A DNA stretch of 10,443 bases from Solirubrobacteraceae bacterium (GTDB lineage: Bacteria; Actinomycetota; Thermoleophilia; Solirubrobacterales; Solirubrobacteraceae), in NCBI GenBank assembly GCA_030447005.1, contig JAUJME010000041.1, forward strand, positions 1-10,443, read 5' to 3'. The position numbers and the translations under genes were made by a program. Shown here piece by piece: positions 1 to 6,554 of this stretch. Below the pieces are notes generated by a model. The model saw only the letters and a program-made list of their open reading frames with translations. It ran no database searches and was not told where the DNA came from. Numbering within the stretch: the stretch's first letter is position 1; each line of letters starts with the position of its first letter.

Positions 1-205
1 ACATGCGCGAGTAGCGCCCGTCGAGGGTGTCCATCAGCGAGCCGACGATGAACGCCAGCCCGCCGAGGAAGAAGGCGTCGGCGAACACGAGCACCGCCGC
101 GACGACGTTGAGCGCCAGCCCGGTCAGCGAGATGGCGTTCGGCGTCAGCCGCGACTCGATGAGCCGGTTGCGGGCCTGCTCGCGGCGCGTCGACAGCGCG
201 CTCAC
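1..205 (-). CDS. CDP-alcohol phosphatidyltransferase (N-terminal part, cut by window edge)
   Basis: Only the first 68 residues lie in the window; the rest is off the left edge. Residues 59-67 read DTLDGRYSR, the start of the family signature D-x2-D-G-x2-A-R, with Ser in place of the usual Ala. It follows a hydrophobic stretch (about 27-57) with a basic, amphipathic N-terminus, as in PgsA/PIP-synthase-like integral membrane enzymes. These transfer a phospho-alcohol (glycerol phosphate, inositol phosphate and others) to the phosphate of CDP-diacylglycerol, releasing CMP. The second half of the signature (G-x3-D-x3-D) and any inositol-phosphate-binding residues are outside the window, so the acceptor cannot be told. 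The GTG start overlaps the stop of the upstream PAP2 gene as GTGA, implying translational coupling. The family call is firm; the substrate is not. Confidence 0.88.
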   Translation of the reverse strand, partial: MSALSTRREQARNRLIESRLTPNAISLTGLALNVVAAVLVFADAFFLGGLAFIVGSLMDTLDGRYSRM

Positions 206-987
206 GGCGTCGCGACCTGCGCGCCGTCGAAGCGCCACGCCGCGGGGCGGACGCGCGCGAGCTCGCGGGCGGTGAGCGCCGCGAGGCCGGCGACGAGCGC
301 GCCGAGGACGGCGTCGAGGACGAAGTGGTTGGCCGTCGCGACGATGACGAACGTCACGACGAACGGGTAGGCCCACCACCACGTCCGCGCCACGCGGTGC
401 TCGACCAGCCGCGCGAGCGACCAGCCGATGACGAGCGCGTAGCCGACGTGCATCGACGGGATCGCCGCGTACGGGTTGAACAGCGCGTCGACCGTGGCGC
501 TGTCGGGCTCGACGCCGGTGAAGTCCGAGACGCTGTCGAAGAAGCCCCACTCGGGGAAGAAGCGCGGCGGCGCGGTCGGGTAGAGCACGTAGCCGACGAG
601 GGCGAAGCCCATCGCCACGATCATCATGTTGCGCACGAAGTAGAAGCTGCGGTTGCGGAACAGGTAGATCCACAGCAGCGCGCCGATCATGATCGAGGTC
701 TGCGCGTTGACGTAGACCCACGAGGCCGCGTCGACGAGCAGCCCCGAGCCCATCGCCCACGCCTGGACGCTCGGCTCGACGAACAGCCCGAGCGTGCGCT
801 CGAGCGAGATCACCCCGCGCGCGTTGTCGAACGCGGCCTGCGCGGCGCCGGGGTCGTCGGCGAAGCCGCGCACGACCGAGTACGCGTAGTAGGTCGCCGC
901 CAGGAGGACGATCTGCCGGACGAGGTCGAGCGGCCCGTGCGGCAGGGCACGGGCGAACCCCGAGGCTATGCGCGGGCGGCGACGCAC
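202..987 (-). CDS. PAP2-superfamily membrane protein, inositol-phosphorylceramide-synthase (Aur1)-like
   Basis: A 261-residue protein with about six membrane segments (roughly 22-40, 76-110, 117-136, 181-195, 203-219, 222-240). Motifs of the PAP2_3/Aur1 branch are present: YPTAPPRF at 136-143, NPYAAIPSMHVG at 171-182 with His180, and NHFVLDAVLG at 220-229 with His221 and Asp225, the expected catalytic His-His-Asp set. The family either removes phosphate from lipid phosphates or moves a phospho-alcohol headgroup between lipids, on the outer face of the membrane. The GTG start has GAGGAG 12 bases upstream and lies 9 bases after the preceding gene. The stop overlaps the start of the CDP-alcohol phosphatidyltransferase. 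That pairing suggests work on the product of its neighbour, for example a phosphatidylinositol-phosphate phosphatase or headgroup transferase (inference). Fold call sure, reaction unsure. Confidence 0.85.
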   Translation of the reverse strand: MRRRPRIASGFARALPHGPLDLVRQIVLLAATYYAYSVVRGFADDPGAAQAAFDNARGVISLERTLGLFVEPSVQAWAMGSGLLVDAASWVYVNAQTSIMIGALLWIYLFRNRSFYFVRNMMIVAMGFALVGYVLYPTAPPRFFPEWGFFDSVSDFTGVEPDSATVDALFNPYAAIPSMHVGYALVIGWSLARLVEHRVARTWWWAYPFVVTFVIVATANHFVLDAVLGALVAGLAALTARELARVRPAAWRFDGAQVATP

Positions 988-996
988 CGGGCGAGT

Positions 997-2586
997 CTAC
1001 TCCTCGTCGGGCCGGCAGCTAGGGCCGCGGGCGACGATCCGCGCGGGATCGAACCGGGCGCCGACGCGAAGCACGCCGCGGCGTGCGGCGTCGACGATCG
1101 TCCAGCCGCCGGGCCCCTCGCGCACGCAGCCGCGGCCGCGCTCCAGCCGCCAGTAGGGCGTCCAGCGGACGCGGACCACGTGCTTCCCCGGGCGGCCGGC
1201 CTCGAGCGTGAACGACGACGGCCCGATGCGGCGCACCGTGGCGTCGCGGCCGGCCAGGCCGCGCGCGTCGACCACCTCGAACAGGCGCCACCGGCGGTCG
1301 GACCACACCTCGTCGAGGAACGGGAGGCCGCGGCGGATGAGGCGCGCCTCCTGGCGCGCGGCGGGGTCGAGCGGCACGTCGGGCAGCGCGACGTACCGGA
1401 CGCCGTTGGTGTGCAGCCAGTGCTGATAGCGCTCGGCGGTCAGCCGGCGGCCCTGGCGGAAGAGGGGGTTGAACTTGACGTCGAGCTGGGTCTCCCAGCC
1501 GCGCGCCAGCGGCAGGCGCCGCGCGACGTGGACCGACTCCCAGTGCATGCGGGTGAACGGGATCTCGACGCGCGTGGCGGCATCGGCGCGGCCCTCGATC
1601 TGCTCGATCAACGGCGCGTAGAACGCCGCCTGCGAGGACGGGTCGACGAGGCCCTTGGCGGTCTCGCGCACGGGGCCGTACCACTGCCACGCGAGCAGCG
1701 GGACGATGGCGAGGGCCAGCACCGGTCCGCGGACGCCCGTGCGGCGGGAGAGCAGCGCGCAGACGAGCACCGGGCCGGCGAACATGGCGGCGAGCCGCGT
1801 CGCGTTGCTGCCCATCGGGGTCGCGACGAGGAACGCGGCGAGCGCACACACGCCGTACAGGAGCGTCCCCGTGCGCAGCGTGCGCTCCGTGCGCGGCAGC
1901 AGGACGAACACGGTCGCGATCACGGCGACGACCGCGAGGAACGAGAGCTGCCCCCACGGCTGCGAGCCGCCCTCGGGGAAGGCGACGGCCAGCGCGAGCG
2001 CGGGCGCGAACGCCGCGGCGGCGATCCCGAGGCCGTCGCGTCGCCTGCGGTCGGCGACCCACAGGGCGCCGCCGGCGAGGGCGAGGAACAGCCCGGCGAC
2101 CGGGCTGGCGCATGTGGTCAGCACGGCGAGCAGCGCGGCGGCGCGGGGCCGCCCCCGCTGCAGCGCCAGCAGCGCGGCGAGGGCGAAGGCGACACCGAAG
2201 CCGAACGTCAGCCGGCCGATGAAGAGGTCGGTCGCGGTGGCGGCCGCGAACCACAGCGTCCCCCAGCGCGCGCGGTGGCCGAAGTGGCGTCCGGCGAGCT
2301 CGGCGAACAGCGCCGCCGAGACGACCGCGGCGAGGGCGCCGACGACGCGCGGGCCGAGCAGGGCGGCGAGCGGCGGGAACAGCAGCGAGTAGCCGGGCGT
2401 GTGGTGGCCGGCGTACCACTGGGCGTTGAACAGGGTGAAGCCGTGCTGCTCGAACAGGCCGGTCCGGTAGACCTGGGCGGCGAGATCCGGCGTCGGCGGC
2501 GCGAACAGCAGCCACAGCCCGGCGATCACGGCGGCGGCGAGCGCGGGGATCGGCCAGGGGCGGGTGGGTCGCGGCGCGGGCGGCAT
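997..2586 (-). CDS. Multi-spanning membrane protein of unknown function, GT-C-like architecture (paralog 1)
   Basis: A 529-residue protein. Residues about 12-300 hold roughly ten hydrophobic segments, and about 305-529 form a soluble, probably extracytoplasmic domain. The first loop carries a conserved block (34-77: DLAAQ, GLFEQHGFTLFN, WYAGHHTPGYS, LFPPLAA). The soluble part has IEIPFT-x2-H-x-E at 341-350, ARGWETQLD at 361-369 and NGVRYVALP at 394-402. A membrane bundle with a charged first loop and a C-terminal soluble domain resembles GT-C glycosyltransferases or the PTPS-related/YfhO-like membrane proteins. I cannot see a decisive catalytic motif, so no function is assigned. It is a close paralog of the next gene upstream (4251-2599), beginning 12 bases after that gene's stop. 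The ATG has no strong Shine-Dalgarno sequence, which fits coupling to the upstream gene. A loop at 179-185 (DRRRRDG) is where the paralog carries a repeat insertion. Confidence 0.8.
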   Translation of the reverse strand: MPPAPRPTRPWPIPALAAAVIAGLWLLFAPPTPDLAAQVYRTGLFEQHGFTLFNAQWYAGHHTPGYSLLFPPLAALLGPRVVGALAAVVSAALFAELAGRHFGHRARWGTLWFAAATATDLFIGRLTFGFGVAFALAALLALQRGRPRAAALLAVLTTCASPVAGLFLALAGGALWVADRRRRDGLGIAAAAFAPALALAVAFPEGGSQPWGQLSFLAVVAVIATVFVLLPRTERTLRTGTLLYGVCALAAFLVATPMGSNATRLAAMFAGPVLVCALLSRRTGVRGPVLALAIVPLLAWQWYGPVRETAKGLVDPSSQAAFYAPLIEQIEGRADAATRVEIPFTRMHWESVHVARRLPLARGWETQLDVKFNPLFRQGRRLTAERYQHWLHTNGVRYVALPDVPLDPAARQEARLIRRGLPFLDEVWSDRRWRLFEVVDARGLAGRDATVRRIGPSSFTLEAGRPGKHVVRVRWTPYWRLERGRGCVREGPGGWTIVDAARRGVLRVGARFDPARIVARGPSCRPDEE

Positions 2587-2598
2587 GAGTCGTGCGGG

Positions 2599-4251
2599 TC
2601 AGCGGCAGCGCGGGGACGACGCCCGGATGCGTCCGGGGCTGAAACGGGTACGGACCGTCAGCGGGCCGGGCTCCCGGGCGCGCACCTGCGTCCATCCGCC
2701 GGGCGCAGGTCCGATGCACCCGCGTCCGGAGGCGAGCGACCAGTATGGCGTGTAGCGGACGAGCACCGTGCTGGCGCCCGGGCGGCGGGCGTCGAGCGTG
2801 AAGCCGTCGGCGGTCAGGCGCGTGAGCGTGGCGGCGCCGCCGGCGAGCGGCGCGCGGTCGCGCACGGCCCACACGCGCCAGCGCCCCGGGCGGCCCACCT
2901 CGGTCAAGAACGGCGGCTCGCGCAGCAGCAGCTCCTTCTCCGCCTCGGCGGACGCGTCCATCGGCACGCCCTCGGGCAACGCGACGTAGCCGATGCCGTT
3001 GCGGCGCAGCCACTGCGCGTAGCGGGCGGGCGTGAGCGCGCCGTCGTCGTAGAAGAGCGCGTTGCGGTCGCGGTCGAGCTGGCGCTCCCAGCCGCGGGCG
3101 AGCGCGACGTGCGGCGCGACGTGGACCGTCTCGCCGTGGCTCTGCGTGAACGGGATCTCGATCCGCGTACGCCCCGCGTCGCCGCGCGCGCGCAGGAAGT
3201 CGACGAGCGGCCGGTGGAACGCCGCGGTCGTCGAGGGATCGTCGCCGGCGCGCCGCACGTCGCGCACCGCCGGCTGGACCACCCAGTACGCGATCGGCAG
3301 CGCCAGCACGGCGAGCGCCAGGCGACGGTGCGGCCACAGCAGCGCGAAGGCGACCGGCCCGGCCAACAGCGCGCCGAGCCGCGCGGCGTTGCCGCCGACC
3401 GGCGAGGGGATGACCAGCGCGGCCACGCACAGCAGCGCGTACAGCCCCCCGCCGACCCGCAGCGGCCCGGGCGGCGCCACCACGGCCACCGCGACCCCCG
3501 CCGCGAACGCCGGAAGGAACGCGGAGGCCACGAACGGGAACGTCCCGCCCTGCGGAAAGGCGACCACGAGGAAGAGCGTCGGCACCGCGGCACCCACCAC
3601 CAACGCCACGCCCGAACGCGTGGCGGGGGTCAGGCCCCCACCACCCTCGACCTGGCGGTCGACGGTGGGAGGGGTCAGGCCCCCACCACCCTCGAGCGCC
3701 GCTCGAGTGTTGAAGGGGTCTGACCCTTTCAAGGCGAGCGCGGCTCCGGCGAGGGCGGCGAAGAGCGCGGCGACGGGGGAGGCGAGGGCGGTGAACGCTC
3801 CGGCGAGGGCGGCGAGGAGCGGGCGCCTGCGGGCCGCGGCGAGGACGGCGGCGATGCCGAACGCCGTGCCGAGGATGAACGTCAGGCGGCCGCTCAGCAG
3901 CGACGCGAGGAGCGCCGGGACGAGGAGCAGCGCGGCGGCCGGGCCGGCGAGCGCCCCGAACGCGGCGGTGGCGGCGAGCGCGGCGAGCACGCCGACGACC
4001 TCCTCGCCGAGCGCGGCGGCGAGCGGCGGGAAGAGGACGCTGTAGCCCGGCGTGTGGTGGCCGCCGTACCACGCCGTGTTGAACAGCGTGAAGCCCTCGC
4101 GCTCGAACAGGCCGGCGCGGAACTGCTGCGCGGCGAGGTCGGCACTCGCCGGTTGCCACGCCAGGTACGCCGCGCAGCCCACCGCGGCCGCGAGCAGCGC
4201 TAGCCGAGGAACGCCGCGACCTCGTCGACCAGCGTGGAGTCGTCGACCCAC
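2599..4251 (-). CDS. Multi-spanning membrane protein of unknown function, GT-C-like, with in-frame repeat insertion (paralog 2)
   Basis: About 550 residues, aligned end to end with the downstream paralog. Shared blocks are DLAAQQFRAGLFE at 39-50, WYGGHHTPGYS at 61-71, GRLTF, ASPVA, VAFPQGG, a late IEIPFTQSHGE block, ARGWERQLD and NGIGYVALP. It has about ten membrane segments then a soluble C-terminal domain; function unknown, glycan or lipid-linked transfer being only a guess from architecture. The start is unclear. GTG at 4251 overlaps the hydrolase gene by 52 bases, gives a basic N-terminus before the first membrane segment and best matches the paralog's length. GTG at 4182 would cut that segment, and neither has a good Shine-Dalgarno sequence. 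Residues 175-212, between two membrane segments, are a glycine-rich insert made by DNA repeats and absent from the paralog. The frame stays open through it. Confidence 0.78.
   Translation of the reverse strand: MGRRLHAGRRGRGVPRLALLAAAVGCAAYLAWQPASADLAAQQFRAGLFEREGFTLFNTAWYGGHHTPGYSVLFPPLAAALGEEVVGVLAALAATAAFGALAGPAAALLLVPALLASLLSGRLTFILGTAFGIAAVLAAARRRPLLAALAGAFTALASPVAALFAALAGAALALKGSDPFNTRAALEGGGGLTPPTVDRQVEGGGGLTPATRSGVALVVGAAVPTLFLVVAFPQGGTFPFVASAFLPAFAAGVAVAVVAPPGPLRVGGGLYALLCVAALVIPSPVGGNAARLGALLAGPVAFALLWPHRRLALAVLALPIAYWVVQPAVRDVRRAGDDPSTTAAFHRPLVDFLRARGDAGRTRIEIPFTQSHGETVHVAPHVALARGWERQLDRDRNALFYDDGALTPARYAQWLRRNGIGYVALPEGVPMDASAEAEKELLLREPPFLTEVGRPGRWRVWAVRDRAPLAGGAATLTRLTADGFTLDARRPGASTVLVRYTPYWSLASGRGCIGPAPGGWTQVRAREPGPLTVRTRFSPGRIRASSPRCR
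3616..3732. repeat. Palindromic repeat cassette inserted in frame in a membrane-protein gene
   Basis: Two direct copies of a 31-base unit lie at 3620-3650 and 3665-3695. They are offset by exactly 45 bases, with two mismatches and an identical 25-base core. The unit contains GGGGTCAGGCCCC, itself nearly palindromic. Between the copies, 3641-3651 and 3658-3668 pair as an 11-base stem with one mismatch. Beside them are a perfect stem at 3691-3698/3700-3707 (CTCGAGCG, C, CGCTCGAG) and another at 3710-3718/3724-3732 (TTGAAGGGG with CCCTTTCAA, one mismatch). Read on the minus strand it encodes KGSDPF, then two EGGGGLTP units 15 residues apart. The sister paralog has only a short basic loop here, about 32 residues less. 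This looks like insertion of a dispersed palindromic (REP- or MITE-like) element that kept the frame; no transposase is nearby. Confidence 0.8.
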
Positions 4252-4991
4252 GGCCAGTGCCCGGCGTCCGGCCGGACGATCCGCTCCGCGCCCAGCACGT
4301 CCGTGTACGCGTCGGCGAACCGCGTCGCGAGGTAGGGGTCGCGGCCGCCCCACACGACGAGCGACGGCACGCCGCGCAGGCGCGCCAGATCGCGCCCCGC
4401 CTCGGCCAGCCGGTCCGCCGGCGCCGAGCGGTAGAGCCGCAGCACCGCCCGCTGCGTCCCCGGGTCCCAGTGCCGCGCCGCCTGCTCGCCGAGGTCGCCG
4501 GGCAGGGCACGCCGAAGGACCGCCGTGGGGGCGCCCATGGCGAGCTCGCCCAGCCCGGGCGTCCGCCACACGCGCGCCCACCGGTGCCACGAGTAGCCGG
4601 GCAGCAGCGGCACCGCGTCGATGACCACGAGTCGCTCGACCCGCTCCGGATTCGCGGCCGCCCAGATCAGTGCCGCGCCGCCCCAGTCGTGGACCACCAG
4701 GCGGACGCGCTCGAGGCCGAGCGCGTCGACGAACGCGCCGGCGAACCGCGCGAGCCCGTCCATCGTGAAGTCGCCGTCGCCGCGCTTGGAGGAGCGGCCC
4801 CAGCCCGGCAGGTCGGGCGCCACGCCGCCCGTGCGCTCGAGGAACGGCAACCAGTCGTCCGAGCTGGTGGGGTTGCCGTGCACGTAGAGGACCGGCGCGG
4901 CGTCGCCGCCGGGCGCCGGCGCCGAGCGCCAGAACACCGGCCACGGATCGTCCGCCCAGCCCGCGATCGGCTCGAGGTGCTCGTCGACCAT
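4200..4991 (-). CDS. Alpha/beta-fold hydrolase, haloalkane-dehalogenase-like
   Basis: A 263-residue protein with a full alpha/beta-hydrolase motif set. The oxyanion loop HGNPTSSDDW is at 38-47, DLPGWGRSS at 60-68, the nucleophile elbow HDWGGA at 101-106 with Asp102, the likely acid Asp218 in WGGRDPY, and the catalytic His245 in AGHWPW. An Asp nucleophile excludes ordinary Ser esterases and fits haloalkane dehalogenases or epoxide hydrolases. Asn40 after HG and Trp103 after the nucleophile match the two halide-binding positions of haloalkane dehalogenases, whereas epoxide hydrolases usually have HGFP. Substrate is not predictable, and a related hydrolytic activity remains possible. The ATG at 4991 was chosen because anything longer runs antisense through the sugar-kinase gene. 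It is the first gene of the minus-strand operon, and its 3' end probably overlaps the next start. No signal peptide, so cytoplasmic. Confidence 0.87.
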   Translation of the reverse strand: MVDEHLEPIAGWADDPWPVFWRSAPAPGGDAAPVLYVHGNPTSSDDWLPFLERTGGVAPDLPGWGRSSKRGDGDFTMDGLARFAGAFVDALGLERVRLVVHDWGGAALIWAAANPERVERLVVIDAVPLLPGYSWHRWARVWRTPGLGELAMGAPTAVLRRALPGDLGEQAARHWDPGTQRAVLRLYRSAPADRLAEAGRDLARLRGVPSLVVWGGRDPYLATRFADAYTDVLGAERIVRPDAGHWPWVDDSTLVDEVAAFLG

Positions 4992-4993
4992 CG

Positions 4994-5010
4994 CCCGCCA
5001 TGATGGCGGG
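4994..5010. promoter_or_regulatory. Perfect 17-base palindrome filling a 19-base divergent intergenic gap
   Basis: CCCGCCAT-G-ATGGCGGG: two perfect 8-base arms around a single base, between the ATG of the hydrolase (4991, minus) and the ATG of the sugar kinase (5011, plus). The symmetry puts GGCGGG directly before both starts, where each could act as a weak ribosome-binding site, or the whole could be an operator shared by both operons. The gap is too short for two ordinary promoters with leaders, so the transcripts are either leaderless or start inside the opposing gene. Role inferred only. Confidence 0.45.
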
Positions 5011-5907
5011 ATGCGCATCCTGCTCCTCGGCGAGGCCCTGGTGGACCTCATCTGCGAGCGCCCCGTGAGCGGCCTGACCGAGGCCGACGCCTTCGTCCCG
5101 CACTTCGGCGGCGCGGTGGCCAACGTGGCCGTCGGCGCGGCCCGCCAGGGCGCGCGCGTCGAGCTGGCGGGCGGCGCCGGCGACGACGCGTGGGGCGCGT
5201 GGCTGCGCGATCGCCTGGCGCAGGAGGGCGTCGGCCTGCAGTGGTTCGGGACCGTACGCGGGGTCGTCACGCCGGTCGCCTTCGTCACCGTCGACGAGCA
5301 CGGCGAGCCGAGCTATGCGATCTACGGGGACACGATCGAGGCCATCGTCGCCGCGCTCGAGGAGACGCTGCTCGACGCGGTCGCGCAGTGCGACGCCCTG
5401 TTCATCACCTCCAACACGCTGGTCGGCATCCGCGAGCGCGCGCTCACGCTCGCCGCGCGCGACCGCGCGCTCGAGCTGGGCAAGCCGGTCGCCGTGGACC
5501 CCAACCTGCGCCTGCACCGCTGGGAGACGCCGGCGCAGGCCGCCTCCGAGGCGCGCGACCTGGCCAAGGGCGCCTTCCTGCTCAAGTGCAACGCCGAGGA
5601 GGCGCGCCTGCTCAGCGGCGAGGACGAGCCCGCCCGCGCCGCGGAGGGGCTGCTGGCGATGGGCGCCGAGCACGTCGTCATCACGCGCGGAGCGCAGGGC
5701 GCGCTCCTGCGCGGCGGCGGCATGAAGCTCGACCTGGCCGGCGCGCCGGCGACGCCGGTCAGCACCGTGGGCGCCGGCGACGCGTTCTGCGGCGTCCTGC
5801 TCGGCCGCCTGGCCGCCACCGGCTTCTACCCGGCCGCGATCGGCGCGGCGCTGCCCGACGCCGTGCAGGAGGCGGCGCGCGCGGTCGAGCGCTGGGGAGC
5901 GCTGTGA
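5011..5907 (+). CDS. PfkB-family carbohydrate kinase (fructokinase/ribokinase type)
   Basis: A 298-residue cytoplasmic protein, a normal length for the family. The N-terminus GEALVDLI (7-14) leads to GGAVANVAVGAARQG (33-47), the first PfkB sugar-binding signature. DPNLR is at 163-167, the NxxE magnesium/phosphate motif NAEE at 194-197, and the second signature STVGAGDAFCG at 251-261 carries the catalytic base Asp257 and the anion hole. The enzyme moves phosphate from ATP to a sugar hydroxyl. DPNLR and the GEALVDLI start are usual in fructokinases and 2-keto-3-deoxygluconate kinases, but the exact sugar cannot be fixed, and no transporter or sugar enzyme lies alongside. It heads a three-gene plus-strand operon. 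Its stop overlaps the next start as GTGA, and GGGGAG near its 3' end serves that next gene. Confidence 0.92.
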   Translation: MRILLLGEALVDLICERPVSGLTEADAFVPHFGGAVANVAVGAARQGARVELAGGAGDDAWGAWLRDRLAQEGVGLQWFGTVRGVVTPVAFVTVDEHGEPSYAIYGDTIEAIVAALEETLLDAVAQCDALFITSNTLVGIRERALTLAARDRALELGKPVAVDPNLRLHRWETPAQAASEARDLAKGAFLLKCNAEEARLLSGEDEPARAAEGLLAMGAEHVVITRGAQGALLRGGGMKLDLAGAPATPVSTVGAGDAFCGVLLGRLAATGFYPAAIGAALPDAVQEAARAVERWGAL

Positions 5908-6554
5908 GCCGCGTGCGCCGCATCCGCGCGCGCCTGCGCGACGTCTACGGCACGCCGGCGCTCGCCCCGCACCACGCGCCGCTCGACGAGCTGATCCTCA
6001 CCGTCCTCTCGCAGTCGACGAACGACCGCAACCGCGACGTCGCCTTCCTGCGGCTGCGCGAGCGCTTCGGCGGCTCGTGGGAGGCCGTCCGCGACGCGCC
6101 GGTCGGCGACGTCGAGGAGGCGATCCGCCCGGGCGGCATCTCCCGCGTCAAGTCGGTGCGCATCCAGCAGATCCTGGAGGCGATCGGCGAGGGCGGCCGC
6201 GATCTGCATCTCGACGACCTCGCGGAGATGCCCGTCGGCCAGGCGCGCGACCGCCTCACCGCCCTGCCCGGCGTCGGGCGCAAGACCGCGGCCTGCGTGC
6301 TCCTCTTCAGCTTCGGCATGCGCGACGTCCCGGTCGACACGCACGTCGGTCGCGTCGGGACCCGCCTCGCGCTGCTGCCCGCCGACCCGAACCTCGACCG
6401 CCAGCACGACGCGATGCTCGCGCTGACGCCGCGCGGGGCGGAGCTCGAGCTGCACGTCAACCTGCTGCGCCATGGCCGGCGCACCTGCCACGCCCAGCGC
6501 CCCGCGTGCCTGCGCTGCGACCTGCGACGGATGTGCCCGAGCCGCCGGGCGTGA
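5904..6554 (+). CDS. Endonuclease III-like DNA glycosylase (HhH-GPD, 4Fe-4S)
   Basis: A 216-residue protein, close to E. coli Nth in length. The helix-hairpin-helix LPGVGRKTA at 121-129 includes Lys127, the position of the Schiff-base Lys of bifunctional enzymes; VDTHVGRVG at 144-152 holds the catalytic Asp145. The C-terminal cluster loop is complete: Cys195, Cys202, Cys205 and Cys211 in C-x6-C-x2-C-x5-C spacing. It should excise damaged bases and nick the abasic site in base excision repair. The substrate-side helix reads LSQSTND (35-41), where classical Nth has LSAQATD. This points to the endonuclease III domain-containing side branch rather than the housekeeping Nth, so no symbol is given. 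The GTG start overlaps the kinase stop and has GGGGAG a few bases upstream. A repair enzyme between a sugar kinase and an acetyltransferase has no obvious functional link. Confidence 0.9.
   Translation: MSRVRRIRARLRDVYGTPALAPHHAPLDELILTVLSQSTNDRNRDVAFLRLRERFGGSWEAVRDAPVGDVEEAIRPGGISRVKSVRIQQILEAIGEGGRDLHLDDLAEMPVGQARDRLTALPGVGRKTAACVLLFSFGMRDVPVDTHVGRVGTRLALLPADPNLDRQHDAMLALTPRGAELELHVNLLRHGRRTCHAQRPACLRCDLRRMCPSRRA

Noticed and set aside
3620..3695. CRISPR-like repeat spacing
   Set aside because: There are only two 31-base units with a 14-base gap that itself pairs into a hairpin with the flanks, no further copies and no cas genes.
325..3723. Plus-strand open frame of over 1100 codons
   Set aside because: It is antisense to the PAP2 gene and both membrane paralogs, and its translation is Arg/Glu/Ala/Gly-rich without any domain. 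Long antisense frames are expected in DNA with this third-position G/C bias.
1019..4510. Minus-strand open frame of over 1100 codons
   Set aside because: It is an Arg/Pro/Ala-rich alternative frame over the two membrane paralogs; the in-frame conserved blocks belong to the other frame.
4992..5288. Longer N-terminus for the hydrolase (about 99 extra residues)
   Set aside because: It is antisense to the sugar kinase N-terminus, and the added residues have no hydrolase features. ATG 4991 gives a normal length.
4252..5673. Extension of membrane paralog 2 to an upstream start at 5673
   Set aside because: The extension runs through the hydrolase in another frame and antisense to the sugar kinase. 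Homology to the sister paralog begins only near 4210-4250.
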